From an uncultured Aquimarina sp. (GTDB lineage: Bacteria; Bacteroidota; Bacteroidia; Flavobacteriales; Flavobacteriaceae): a stretch of 64,000 nucleotides of DNA. The stretch covers positions 227,769-291,768 of the forward strand of contig NZ_CANLYD010000007.1 in assembly GCF_947495315.1 (NCBI RefSeq), given 5' to 3'. The position numbers and the translations under genes were made by a program. The notes under the pieces were generated by a model, which was not told the origin of the DNA, did no database searches, and saw only the letters and a program-made list of their open reading frames with translations. Positions 25,463-34,351 of this stretch are shown here, piece after piece (within the stretch, counting starts at the first letter, position 1; each line of letters begins with the position of its first letter).

Positions 25463-26842
25463 ATGGTTAGACTTTGGAAATACCATAAGTTTTCCATCAT
25501 CTTTACCTTATTTTGTGCCTTATTTTACTGGAGTTTTGCATATCAACTAGAACGTATTGACTTTCTAAAAATGTTTGGTTTATGGACCGGATTATTCTTT
25601 CTTTCTTATAAAATTATTAAAACCAACCCTAACAACATTAAATTCTTAGCTGGTATTGCTTTAGGATTTAGAATCATATTTCTATTAGCCATACCTAATC
25701 TATCTCAAGATTTTTATCGATTTATCTGGGATGGTCGTATGTTACTAGAAGGATTTAATCCATATCTATCATTACCCCAAACGTGGATCGCACAAGGTAA
25801 TGCTCCAATTGCTCAAGCACAAGAGTTATATGAAGGTATGGGCACACTTAATGGTAGTCATTATACTAATTATCCTCCGATCAGTCAATTCTGTTACTTA
25901 ATCGCCGGAATTTTTGCTGGAAAAAGTATTCTGGGCTCAGTAGTGGTTATGAGATTACTGATTATCTTGGCAGATGTCGGTACTTTTTTCTTTGGAAGAA
26001 AATTATTACGAATACTCCAGATACCAGAAAACAGAATATTTTGGTACATCCTGAATCCTTTTGTTATTCTTGAGCTCACAGGAAACCTTCATTTTGAATC
26101 AGTCATGATATTTTTTATTATCTGGTCATTATATCTACTGCAAAAGGGATATTGGTATTGGGCAGCCATTGCTCTTGCGCTTTCTGTTTCAGTGAAACTA
26201 ATTCCATTATTATTTTTACCATTATTCTTTCAGAAGTTCATAGTCGGCTTCGACAAGCTCAGTCTAAAATATCGGATTTTAAAACTTGTTGGATTTTATA
26301 GTATCGTTATTATCACAACTGTACTTCTTTTTGCTCCTTTTTTATCTTCAGAATTTATCTCTAATTTTGGTAAAACTATTGGCCTTTGGTTTCAGAATTT
26401 TGAATTCAACGCTAGCATTTATTACATCATTCGCTGGATAGGTTACCAAACTATTGGCTGGAATATCATTGGCACGGTTGGTAAGATTTTACCATTAATT
26501 GTGATTGGGATCCTTTTACTGCTCACGTTTTTAAGGAAAAACAAAAGTACAACTCAGCTAATTACAGTAATGATGATTGGAATTTGTAGTTATTATTTCT
26601 TATCAACTACGGTACACCCCTGGTATCTGTCAGTTCCTTTAGCGCTTTGTGTTTTTACAAAATATAAGTTCCCTATTTGGTGGTCATTTGTCATTATATT
26701 TAGCTATACTGCATATATGCATCCAGATTTTAAAGAAAATTTATGGTTTGTTGCTCTAGAATATAGTACCGTATTTGGTATTTTTATTTTCGAAGTGTTT
26801 AAAAACACAAAAATAGTTTCACTAAAATATATTTATAATTGA
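25463..26842 (+). CDS. GT-C fold mannosyltransferase-like integral membrane protein (GT87/DUF2029-like)
   Basis: 459 residues with about eleven hydrophobic segments. The first periplasmic loop has SQDFYRFIWDGRMLLEGFNPY, the Asp-containing signature of GT-C enzymes that use polyprenyl-phosphate sugars, and THPWYL-like TVHPWYLSVP lies near residue 390. It follows the CesA-like gene by 2 bp. An in-frame GC-richer stretch at 26246-26264, encoding VGFDKL, looks like a small repeat inserted in a loop. Likely transfers a sugar (mannose or similar) on the periplasmic side; substrate unknown. Confidence 0.85.
   Translation: MVRLWKYHKFSIIFTLFCALFYWSFAYQLERIDFLKMFGLWTGLFFLSYKIIKTNPNNIKFLAGIALGFRIIFLLAIPNLSQDFYRFIWDGRMLLEGFNPYLSLPQTWIAQGNAPIAQAQELYEGMGTLNGSHYTNYPPISQFCYLIAGIFAGKSILGSVVVMRLLIILADVGTFFFGRKLLRILQIPENRIFWYILNPFVILELTGNLHFESVMIFFIIWSLYLLQKGYWYWAAIALALSVSVKLIPLLFLPLFFQKFIVGFDKLSLKYRILKLVGFYSIVIITTVLLFAPFLSSEFISNFGKTIGLWFQNFEFNASIYYIIRWIGYQTIGWNIIGTVGKILPLIVIGILLLLTFLRKNKSTTQLITVMMIGICSYYFLSTTVHPWYLSVPLALCVFTKYKFPIWWSFVIIFSYTAYMHPDFKENLWFVALEYSTVFGIFIFEVFKNTKIVSLKYIYN
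26246..26264 (+). repeat. Short GC-rich repeat-like element inside the GT-C gene
   Basis: GGCTTCGACAAGCTCAGTC uses codons (GGC TTC GAC AAG CTC) unlike the AT-rich codons around it. From memory this word resembles a short dispersed motif seen in intergenic DNA of many bacterial genomes; here it is coding and in frame. Confidence 0.45.
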
Positions 26843-27267
26843 GATTTACATTACATAGTAAAATATGCTATCTACTCATAACATCATTTATAAGTAGTTT
26901 TTCATTTTCTCAAGACACTTCTTCTGCTGTAATAGACTCATTACAAAACGATTGGAGTCTATGTAAATATATGACCAACAAACATTATTGTGAATCGAAT
27001 TCGAATAGATTGTACTGTAATTATCAAATTAAGTTTATAAAAAATCAATTTATCTTACTAGAAGATTCAGAAAAAATTGATGAAGGAGATTTTGAAATCC
27101 AACATGAATATGACAATGCTTTCTTAATGAGTTTCTACTCTACATTTAATAATGAAATTTTGAAATTATTAGGATCTGAAACCATCAAGCTTTTTAACGA
27201 AAAGGAAAAAGGGTTTATACTGTATGCGGAGTCACCAGCAAATTTATTTGTATTAAAAAAAATATAG
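26839..27267 (+). CDS. Secreted hypothetical protein
   Basis: 142 residues starting with TTG, whose TG is shared with the stop of the GT-C gene (TTGA). The start gives a fitting signal peptide (HSKICYLLITSFISSFSFSQ). The mature part begins SLQNDWSLCKYMTNKHYCESNSNRLYC with four Cys and continues as a small beta domain. No family recognised. Probably co-transcribed with the GT operon and the following hydrolase. Confidence 0.7.
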   Translation: MRFTLHSKICYLLITSFISSFSFSQDTSSAVIDSLQNDWSLCKYMTNKHYCESNSNRLYCNYQIKFIKNQFILLEDSEKIDEGDFEIQHEYDNAFLMSFYSTFNNEILKLLGSETIKLFNEKEKGFILYAESPANLFVLKKI

Positions 27268-27274
27268 CGACATT

Positions 27275-28102
27275 TTGAAAATCAATTTCAGAAAAATAGG
27301 AAGAAGATTATTACGATTTATAGTATTCATTATTATTTTGATTCTTTGTGGATACATATTCCTATATATAAAACAAGAACGTTTCTTTTTTAACCCTAAA
27401 GTATTATCTAAGGATTATACCTATTCTTTTGATCAATCTTTTGAGGAAATCAACATTAAGGTAGAAGATGATGTGAGTTTAAATGCTTTATTATTTAAAA
27501 CCGATTCTATTAGCAAAGGTGTAATCCTATACTTTCATGGAAATGCAGGAGCAATTCATGAATGGGGAGAGCGAGCATATTTATATACAGAAAATAGCTT
27601 TGATGTCTTATTTGTAGATTATAGAGGATATGGTAAAAGTGATAGTTTTTACGAGGAAGAATCTGAATTGTATAATGATGCCCAAAAAATATATGATTAT
27701 GTGCTTACTCTTTATGAAGAAAAAGATGTTATTGTATTAGGATATTCAATAGGAACAGGGTTTGCATCGTATACTGCAGCAAAGAATAATCCTAAACTTC
27801 TTATTTTAGAAGCTCCGTATTATGCTTGGAACGAATTCATAGCCAATATAGCTCCTGTTCCGCAAGCATTAATTAATTATGAAATTCCGTCCTATAAGTT
27901 CATAGGAGAAGTCAAGTGCCCAATTCGCGTTTTTCACGGTTCTAAAGATTTCCTGATCAAACCAGAAGAGCATTCTAAACGACTAAAAAAATTATATCCC
28001 GATAAAATCGAACTTACACTCATCAAAGGTGCTGGACATAATGGTATTTACCTATCTAAACAATATTATGATGAGTTACAGGATTTGTTGAAGAGGTATT
28101 GA
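27275..28102 (+). CDS. Membrane-anchored alpha/beta hydrolase (BEM46/ABHD13-like)
   Basis: 275 residues with a TTG start and an N-terminal anchor (LLRFIVFIIILILCGYIFLYI). The hydrolase core shows LYFHGNAGAIHEW (oxyanion loop), VLGYSIGTGFAS (nucleophile Ser), RVFHGSKDFLIKPEE (acid Asp) and KGAGHNGIYL (His). This is the YqkD/BEM46-like serine hydrolase group, of unknown physiological substrate. It follows the secreted protein by 7 bp. A degenerate copy of its C-terminus appears at 32013-32093. Confidence 0.9.
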   Translation: MKINFRKIGRRLLRFIVFIIILILCGYIFLYIKQERFFFNPKVLSKDYTYSFDQSFEEINIKVEDDVSLNALLFKTDSISKGVILYFHGNAGAIHEWGERAYLYTENSFDVLFVDYRGYGKSDSFYEEESELYNDAQKIYDYVLTLYEEKDVIVLGYSIGTGFASYTAAKNNPKLLILEAPYYAWNEFIANIAPVPQALINYEIPSYKFIGEVKCPIRVFHGSKDFLIKPEEHSKRLKKLYPDKIELTLIKGAGHNGIYLSKQYYDELQDLLKRY

Positions 28103-28120
28103 GATCTGAAGAAGGATTGC

Positions 28121-28744
28121 TTATTCCTTACCACTATTTTCAAAATGTTTAGCCAAAATATCTTTGATTTTCTGTTTAAGATAGAGTTCTTGACTATATA
28201 GTTCGGTAATGTATGCATTGAGAATCTTAAGGTTTTCGAATGTATGATTAGGATCAAAATTTTCTCTTGAGAGTAAAAAATTAGCGATTAGTTTCCAAGT
28301 AATTTCAACACCGTCTTCTTGAAGCTTATAAAGCTTTGAAAGATCATTCACTAATTCAAAATCTAATAAACTAATTGAATTAGTAATCCTAATAGTCTCC
28401 CAAGATGTTTTCTGTGGCGAAGGAGGCATAATACCGGAAGGATTCACATCACTCATTAACTCTAAACCAGTTTTATTTATTTTCCCTTTTATGGTACCCA
28501 CCGAGTCAATTATTTTCAATAATCTTTGAGTTATTTTTTTGTGGTAGGGAATAACCTTCTTTAAACCTATGAAATTTTGCTTCAGTTCATTTTCAAGATT
28601 ATGTAACGATTCTTCTTTTTGACTGTTTAACTGTTTCGTAGCACGAATTTCATTCACTCCAAGTGCAAAAAGAATACTAAATATTATAAGTAAAGATTCA
28701 ATTATGATTTGAAAACCATTTATCCTTTTTAAAAATCTTCTCAT
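28121..28744 (-). CDS. Hypothetical single-pass membrane protein, DUF6090-like layout
   Basis: About 207 residues from the ATG at 28744 (MRRFLKRINGF); the frame extends to 28771 inside the upstream gene, and I prefer the later start because it falls just after that gene's stop. One membrane segment (IIIESLLIIFSILFALGVNEI) is followed by a long helical, coiled-coil-prone periplasmic part, the layout of the DUF6090 family common in Flavobacteriia. Function unknown; co-transcribed with the esterase-like protein. Confidence 0.7.
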   Translation of the reverse strand: MRRFLKRINGFQIIIESLLIIFSILFALGVNEIRATKQLNSQKEESLHNLENELKQNFIGLKKVIPYHKKITQRLLKIIDSVGTIKGKINKTGLELMSDVNPSGIMPPSPQKTSWETIRITNSISLLDFELVNDLSKLYKLQEDGVEITWKLIANFLLSRENFDPNHTFENLKILNAYITELYSQELYLKQKIKDILAKHFENSGKE

Positions 28745-28745
28745 G

Positions 28746-29936
28746 TCAAAAACTCGTAAGGGGTTTTGCATCTTTGATAAGAATAATTACATCAAACTTG
28801 AAAATAAATTGTTTTACTTTTCTTGAAAATTTATTAGCATAAGGCCTTAATGCTCTTGTATCTATGACAAGATATTTTTCATCCGATTTACCTGTTAACG
28901 CTAGAAATTCTTCTGGAAGGTATTTATTTTCGTTTATGGTATGTAATGTCTTTGATGGCTCGAAAGGATTTGCTAGTCTTTGTACTCCTGAAATACCCAT
29001 TGCTAAAATATGTAAAGATTCCATTCCATTCATAATGGCTAATTCTGAACATAAATTAGAAATATCATAAATATTAGTTCTTGTTAAACCAAGAGCAGCA
29101 TGATTTGCACCAAGCTTGAAAACTACCTTTGGTAATGAATCTAATAAAGAGGCTTTTCTGTAATAATTCATAAAGTTTGACTTCATTAAACGACCTCTGA
29201 TTTGATTGTTTAAATAATATTCACCATTAAAATTATATTCGTAGATTTCTTTAGTTTTCCAAAGTTGTTCAATAATTTCTTTCTCTACAGAATCAATAGT
29301 TAGGCTCATTAATTCTTGATGAATTGATTCACTATACTGAAATATAAAAGGAGCCATAAAATCTTTTTCTTCTATTGCTTTTTTATAAGATGTTATTGCT
29401 TGTTCCCTTAAAGGAATTAATGCGTTCTTTAACTTTTTATTGCTAGTCCGGTTAATAATATAATCAAAGTTATATCTAAACTGTGTCATTAGACTTTGAT
29501 CAATCCCCCATAGAGAACCTTCTAATTTGAATATATTTTTAAACATCTCAAAGTCCTCATAATTATTATAAAAAGGTATCGTAAAAGGATATTTTTTTTC
29601 AAATTCTTTTGCCTTGTTTATAGGAGATTCTAAATCTAAAAACGAAGAAAGTGTTTTTGCTGCTACGTCATCTGTTTCAATACACAAAGTTCTGAATCCA
29701 AAAGGTTGGGCAATGTTATACAAAAGACTTGTTATTTCACCAACTTCAATAATACCGTGTTGTTCTCCTAAAAAAACAAACTGACTTTCCTGAATCTTAG
29801 GCTTAATAAATTGTGTAAATTTTGAATTAGATATATCTGCAATAAAAAAACTATTAGTTTCTAAAAGTCCTTTTTCCTGACCATTTACACTTAAAAAAAA
29901 GGTCCATATAATTGACAAAATAACAACTTGTTTCAT
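28746..29936 (-). CDS. Exported erythromycin-esterase/ChaN-like protein
   Basis: 396 residues. Signal peptide to about residue 19 (FFLSVNGQ), then the QFVFLGEQHGIIEVGEITSLLYN block, in which Glu and His align with the catalytic GE..HG of EreA/TIKI/ChaN-fold proteins, and LCIETDD. VVFKLGANHAALGLTR near residue 280 supplies the second conserved His. In these folds such residues act as a hydrolase or bind haem/metal. It is not an antibiotic-resistance gene on this evidence: secreted EreA-like proteins are common in Bacteroidota with unknown substrates. Confidence 0.78.
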   Translation of the reverse strand: MKQVVILSIIWTFFLSVNGQEKGLLETNSFFIADISNSKFTQFIKPKIQESQFVFLGEQHGIIEVGEITSLLYNIAQPFGFRTLCIETDDVAAKTLSSFLDLESPINKAKEFEKKYPFTIPFYNNYEDFEMFKNIFKLEGSLWGIDQSLMTQFRYNFDYIINRTSNKKLKNALIPLREQAITSYKKAIEEKDFMAPFIFQYSESIHQELMSLTIDSVEKEIIEQLWKTKEIYEYNFNGEYYLNNQIRGRLMKSNFMNYYRKASLLDSLPKVVFKLGANHAALGLTRTNIYDISNLCSELAIMNGMESLHILAMGISGVQRLANPFEPSKTLHTINENKYLPEEFLALTGKSDEKYLVIDTRALRPYANKFSRKVKQFIFKFDVIILIKDAKPLTSF

Positions 29937-30129
29937 TTCAAAAGTCTTTATTCAAAACTAGAGATTTCAACACTTTGTTTTTTTAAAATTTTTCTCAATG
30001 TAAACTATCGCTGTATTAACCTAAATATTTTGAGCACAGACTTTACTATATACAATATAAAGATGTTGAATTCATCAAAATTATCCATTGTACTAGAGTC
30101 ATAATGGTTTTAACCTATTGGAAATATTC

Positions 30130-30137
30130 TATTTTTG
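30130..30137 (+). promoter_or_regulatory. Candidate -7 element of the LytS/LytTR operon
   Basis: TATTTTTG, an exact TAnnTTTG match, 15 bp before the kinase ATG; the -33 region has GGTTT rather than TTTG. The predicted leader is very short. Confidence 0.35.
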
Positions 30138-30152
30138 ATACAATTATAGTTT

Positions 30153-31169
30153 ATGAAAAATTTTTCAATATATAAGAGGATACTTATATCCATTGCTGTT
30201 TCCACAATTTTTGTTGTACTCATTTGGTTAACATCTCAATTTAAAGAGCCTCCTGAAATTAATTTTTTGACTTTTGTTTGGTTTCTTATTGCCCACGTTA
30301 CATTTGAAGTTATTTGCTTTTTTCAAAAAAAGATGCGTAACTCTAAAATACTACAGAAAAATTTAATCCAGCAAATACTATTTCTTTTATCAAGCATTGC
30401 AATAGGGACATTAGCATATTCCTTATTATTTTTTGGTTTTAAATGGATGGATCACTTACTATATTATAGTGAGAAGCCTAACTCAAAGCATATGACCCTT
30501 GCATTTATTATTGGACTTTGCTTATCCATCATATTCTCCCTAATTCAGTATTTATCAGATTTGAAAAACCAACATTTCTACACATTAATTGAAAATGAAA
30601 AGATTAAAAGTGAAATTACAGAAGCCAATCTTCTTATTTTAAAAAATCAATTGAATCCACACTTTCTCTTTAATAATTTTAATACTCTTTACTTTCTTAT
30701 AGATGAAGACACAGAGTCTGCCAAAAGTTTTTTAAAAAATATTTCGAGTATTTATAGAGTAATGCTTCAAAACAAAAATAACTCAGTAATAGATGCAAAA
30801 GAAGAATACGGTCTTGCTATACAATATCTTGATATTATGAAACAACGCTATCAGAACGCTTTAATCATCAATAACAACCTATTTCTTAAGGAAATTGCAG
30901 GCAAAAAACTTCCTCCTTTAGTACTCCAACAACTTATTGAAAATGCTATTAAGCATAACCAAATTGATAAGGACACTCCCTTAGAATTACAATTTAATAA
31001 TGATAATGATTCATTGTCAATTACCTCTATAGGGATAAAAAAAGTATCTGGAGATCACCTCGGATCTGGATTACAAAATATCCAAAAAAGATATAGTTAT
31101 CTTACAAATGAAAAAGTGAAAATAGTATCTAAAGAAAAAATATTTAAAGTAACCATTCCATTTATATAA
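30153..31169 (+). CDS. LytS-type sensor histidine kinase
   Basis: 338 residues. Four N-terminal membrane segments, a short coiled coil and the His_kinase domain with LKNQLNPHFLFNNFNTLYFL, whose NPHFLFN holds the phosphorylated His; the ATPase part has LPPLVLQQLIENAIKH and GSGLQNIQKR. It directly precedes a LytTR response regulator (gap 1 bp), forming a standard flavobacterial pair. Confidence 0.93.
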   Translation: MKNFSIYKRILISIAVSTIFVVLIWLTSQFKEPPEINFLTFVWFLIAHVTFEVICFFQKKMRNSKILQKNLIQQILFLLSSIAIGTLAYSLLFFGFKWMDHLLYYSEKPNSKHMTLAFIIGLCLSIIFSLIQYLSDLKNQHFYTLIENEKIKSEITEANLLILKNQLNPHFLFNNFNTLYFLIDEDTESAKSFLKNISSIYRVMLQNKNNSVIDAKEEYGLAIQYLDIMKQRYQNALIINNNLFLKEIAGKKLPPLVLQQLIENAIKHNQIDKDTPLELQFNNDNDSLSITSIGIKKVSGDHLGSGLQNIQKRYSYLTNEKVKIVSKEKIFKVTIPFI

Positions 31170-31170
31170 A

Positions 31171-31932
31171 ATGAAAATAAAAACGGTTATCATAGAAGAT
31201 GAAATCACTGCCTTGCAGCATTTACAAAAAATTCTCAATCAGGTCTCTTTCGATTTTGATGTAGTCAAAATTTTAAGTTCAGTTAAAACAGCGACAAAAT
31301 GGTTTCAAAACAATAAAAGACCTGATCTAATCTTTATGGATATTCAGCTTTCTGATGGTATTTCTTTTCAGATCTTAGAGAATGTAGTTATTGACACCTC
31401 AATTATTTTTACCACAGCCTACGATCAATACGCCATTAAAGCTTTTAAAACAACTGGAATTGATTACTTGCTAAAACCTATTACCAAGGAGGATGTAAAC
31501 ATATCTGTATCCAAATTTGTAGAAAAATTTGCTATAGATAATGACTCTTCATTCTTAAAAAACATGGATCTTATAAATCAACTTAAAACAAAAGAGCAAT
31601 ACAAGAAACGATTCTTATTAAAAGACGGCAAGAAATATACACCAGTAAATATTGAGCAGATTGCATACTTCTATAGGGATGAATCCGTGTTTGTAAAGCT
31701 AAAAAATGGTGATTCTTATATAATAGACGAATCTTTAGAACAACTACAAAAAGAATTAAATCCAAATCATTTTATACGATTGCACAGAAAATTACTTACT
31801 AACATTAGTGCTATTAAATCTTTAAAAAACTATAAACCAGGACGCTTTGTTGTCCAACTTGAACCTACATATGAAGATGGTATATATTTAAGTCAAGAAC
31901 GCTCAAGTTGGTTACGAAATTTTTATAGTTAA
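31171..31932 (+). CDS. LytTR-family response regulator
   Basis: 253 residues: receiver domain (VIIEDE acidic pocket, phospho-acceptor Asp in LIFMDIQLSDG, TTAYDQYA and LLKPI with the conserved Lys), then a LytTR DNA-binding domain from about 150 (RFLLKDGKKYTPVNIEQIAYFYRDES...HFIRLHRKLLTNISAI). It receives phosphate from the adjacent LytS-type kinase. Targets unknown. Confidence 0.93.
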   Translation: MKIKTVIIEDEITALQHLQKILNQVSFDFDVVKILSSVKTATKWFQNNKRPDLIFMDIQLSDGISFQILENVVIDTSIIFTTAYDQYAIKAFKTTGIDYLLKPITKEDVNISVSKFVEKFAIDNDSSFLKNMDLINQLKTKEQYKKRFLLKDGKKYTPVNIEQIAYFYRDESVFVKLKNGDSYIIDESLEQLQKELNPNHFIRLHRKLLTNISAIKSLKNYKPGRFVVQLEPTYEDGIYLSQERSSWLRNFYS

Positions 31933-32012
31933 CACTAAAAAGGTATAGCTTTTAAGAATTTATCTGGAAAGAAAGTTTTTATAGAATGAAAAGTGGTGAA
32001 ATAAAATTGTAA

Positions 32013-32093
32013 GAACAGCTAATACATTTAATTCAAAAGTACAGAATCAAACAGTATTGTGATGAATTAAATGAGTTGTTGGCTAGGTATTAA
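32013..32093 (+). pseudogene. Fragment resembling the C-terminus of an alpha/beta hydrolase
   Basis: Read in frame to TAA at 32091, the last residues are KQYCDELNELLARY, against KQYYDELQDLLKRY at the end of the hydrolase at 27.3-28.1 kb (ten of fourteen identical). The frame is open only from 32013. It looks like the residue of a deleted hydrolase paralogue. Confidence 0.45.
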
Positions 32094-32497
32094 TTATTTA
32101 ATTCAGGCCTTTTTTCAAAAAACCCCTTTATTCCTGTGTCTTTGTTTATTGTAATAAAGTATTCTGGATTTCCGGATCCAGATCCTCTCGAAGTAAACAG
32201 AACTAATTTTTCAATATCAGAATCAAAGTTTATATAACCTCTGTAATTCTTTAAATAGCGTACATCTACCAAATAAATTTCTCCATTTTCATTAGTAAGA
32301 TGAATGCACTTAAACAATTCACCTTTAGAATACGTTAGATAGCTATTACTAGAAAGAACTTTCGTAGAATCAATTATACTAGCATAACTAGTATCATACC
32401 TTTCAATGATATTGTTATGTTCAGATTTGATTTGAGAAAAAGAACATAAAGAATAGAATGATAAAGTTACAAAAATTAGAGGCTTAAAACTTCTCAT
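32090..32497 (-). CDS. Secreted hypothetical protein
   Basis: 135 residues with a signal peptide (PLIFVTLSFYSLCSFSQ). The mature part has KCIHLTNENGEIYLVDVRYLKNYRGYINFDSD and ends PEYFITINKDTGIKGFFEKRPELN. No family recognised; composition and signal peptide support a real gene. It sits 9 bp downstream of the pseudouridine synthase, in the same direction. Confidence 0.68.
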   Translation of the reverse strand: MRSFKPLIFVTLSFYSLCSFSQIKSEHNNIIERYDTSYASIIDSTKVLSSNSYLTYSKGELFKCIHLTNENGEIYLVDVRYLKNYRGYINFDSDIEKLVLFTSRGSGSGNPEYFITINKDTGIKGFFEKRPELNN

Positions 32498-32506
32498 GAA
32501 ATTGAT

Positions 32507-33346
32507 TTACATCATCCTCAAGTTAATAACTTCTTGTTCTGTGAGTATTCGCCAATGACCTCTGGGAAGATCTTTCTTAGTCAATCCAGCAAAAATAACT
32601 CTGTCTAATTTCACTACACCGTAATTAAGGTGTTCAAAAAGTTTTGTTACGATTCCGTTTTTTGAAGACATCAATTGAATTCCAATTTCACTTTTAGCAG
32701 CCCCTTCTATATAAGAAATCTCATCCACCTGGATATAACCTTCCTCTAATTTGATCCCTTTTTCTATTTTCTGAAAATCTTCGAACTTAAGATTGCGATC
32801 TAACTCTACATGAAAGATTTTACGAACTCCTGTCTTATGATGTGTCAATTTTTTTTCTAAATCCACATCGTTGGTAAACAAAAGTAATCCTGTTGTATTA
32901 CGTTCTAATCTACCAACTGGTTTTAATCTATTTTTAGAAGCATTGGCTACTAAATCCATTACTGTTCTCGTTTTCTCTGGACTCGTAGAGGTCACAAAAC
33001 CTTTAGGCTTATTAAGTAGCACGTATTCTTTTTTCTCTGGAGTTATCAGTCGTCCATCGAATTTAACCTCATCAGTAAGCTTTACTTTGTAACCCATTTC
33101 TGTAATAGGTTTTCCGTTTACCCAAACACTACCTGTCTTAATATACAAATCTGCATCTCTCCTGGAGCAAACACCGGAATTAGCTACAAATTTATTTAAT
33201 CGGATTTCATCAGAATCAGAAATCTTTTTAGGTGAGTTATTTTTATTTTTTATTGGGGCATTACCTTTAGTATATGATTTCCCTTTTGGTTTTCCTCCTT
33301 GTCTTCCACTTCCTTTTCCTCTATTGGAATTGTCTCCACGACTCAT
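32507..33346 (-). CDS. RsuA/RluB-family rRNA pseudouridine synthase, catalytic Asp replaced by Glu
   Basis: 279 residues. A basic, disordered N-terminus (~1-45, rich in Gly/Lys/Ser/Asn) precedes an S4 RNA-binding domain (LNKFVANSGVCSRRDADLYI) and the synthase domain (VLLNKPKGFVTSTS, PVGRLERNTTGLLLFTND, LDRVIFAGLTKKDLPRGHW). In RsuA, RluB, RluE and RluF the motif is GRLD, with Asp as the catalytic nucleophile; here residue 148 is Glu (GAA on the minus strand). The rest of the active-site motif is intact. Either a tolerated variant or an inactive or retuned enzyme. Cytoplasmic; acts on rRNA by family. Confidence 0.9.
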   Translation of the reverse strand: MSRGDNSNRGKGSGRQGGKPKGKSYTKGNAPIKNKNNSPKKISDSDEIRLNKFVANSGVCSRRDADLYIKTGSVWVNGKPITEMGYKVKLTDEVKFDGRLITPEKKEYVLLNKPKGFVTSTSPEKTRTVMDLVANASKNRLKPVGRLERNTTGLLLFTNDVDLEKKLTHHKTGVRKIFHVELDRNLKFEDFQKIEKGIKLEEGYIQVDEISYIEGAAKSEIGIQLMSSKNGIVTKLFEHLNYGVVKLDRVIFAGLTKKDLPRGHWRILTEQEVINLRMM

Positions 33347-33394
33347 ATCTTACATTTTTTGCAAAGATAGCTGTTTAGTTGTTAGAAATAACAA

Positions 33395-34351
33395 CTATTC
33401 TTCACCAAACCAAACAGTACTTTGACGTTCTCTATTCACACTCAATTGAGTAACATCAGGTCTGGAGTAGTGTCCAACCGGATCAAAATTCTGGCGTTCT
33501 TGTAATACGCGATTAAAATCTAAGGTTTCTATTAGCAACCCCTCTTTATTAATTACAGGTTCTAGAATCCACTCCCCGTCAGGTCCTGCAATACATGAGC
33601 CTCCATTACCTAAAACATCAGGAGCTTTTTTCAGAATTTCATCTAAATGTGGTGTGGTTGAAGGAAAATCTTCTTTGCGCATTAAACTGGAAACTGAAAT
33701 TACATAGGATCTAGATTCTCTAGCTATATAGCGAGTAATATCTTTGGTATTATAATCACTTCCTGGCCAAACAGCGACATGTAGATTTTCTCCTTGTCCA
33801 TATAATGCAACTCTTGGTAATGGCATCCAGTTTTCCCAACAATTTAAGCCTCCCACTGTAAACGCTTTGAGCGAATGTACACGAAGCCCATTTCCATCTC
33901 CAGGTGCCCAGGTCAATCGTTCCTCATATGTGGGTTGTAACTTACGGTGTACTGATTTAATTTCTCCATGTTGATCTATATATACTAATGAAGCATATAA
34001 ACTATGACCTCCTCTATCTAATGGTCGTTCTATAATACCTAAATAAATTGCTATTTCGTGCTCTTTTGCTAAACTACAGATTGCATCCAGATCACCTTTC
34101 TCTATTACTACAGCATTCTGAGCATAGTGTGCGTGAATTTCTTTCTGAATTGTATTATCAAATTGCGCTCCGTCTGTTAGTGAAACCCAAAATGGATAAC
34201 CTGGCAACAATGTCTCACCAAATACGATAAGCTCTGCTTTTTTTGAGGCAGCTTCGATAATTGAATTTTTTATTTTTTCTATAGTGGCTTTTTTATCCAA
34301 CCATACGGGTGATATCTGTGCCAATGCAACAGTAAGTAATTGATTCTTCAT
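33395..34351 (-). CDS. Carbon-nitrogen hydrolase, nitrilase type
   Basis: 318 residues of the nitrilase superfamily with the full triad: Glu46 (VFGETLLPGYPFW), Lys137 (HRKLQPTYEERLTW) and Cys171 (GGLNCWENWMPL). The CWEN context and the GYPFW loop are those of true nitrilases (nitrile to carboxylic acid plus ammonia) rather than amidases. The end of the protein carries the VGHYSRPDV segment found in nitrilases. Monocistronic on the minus strand; a short perfect palindrome TTCTTCATGAAGAA covers its start codon. Confidence 0.9.
   Translation of the reverse strand: MKNQLLTVALAQISPVWLDKKATIEKIKNSIIEAASKKAELIVFGETLLPGYPFWVSLTDGAQFDNTIQKEIHAHYAQNAVVIEKGDLDAICSLAKEHEIAIYLGIIERPLDRGGHSLYASLVYIDQHGEIKSVHRKLQPTYEERLTWAPGDGNGLRVHSLKAFTVGGLNCWENWMPLPRVALYGQGENLHVAVWPGSDYNTKDITRYIARESRSYVISVSSLMRKEDFPSTTPHLDEILKKAPDVLGNGGSCIAGPDGEWILEPVINKEGLLIETLDFNRVLQERQNFDPVGHYSRPDVTQLSVNRERQSTVWFGEE

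Noticed and set aside
28746..29936. Reading the EreA-like gene as macrolide resistance
   Set aside because: It has a signal peptide and only general fold motifs; such genes are common in Bacteroidota without resistance.
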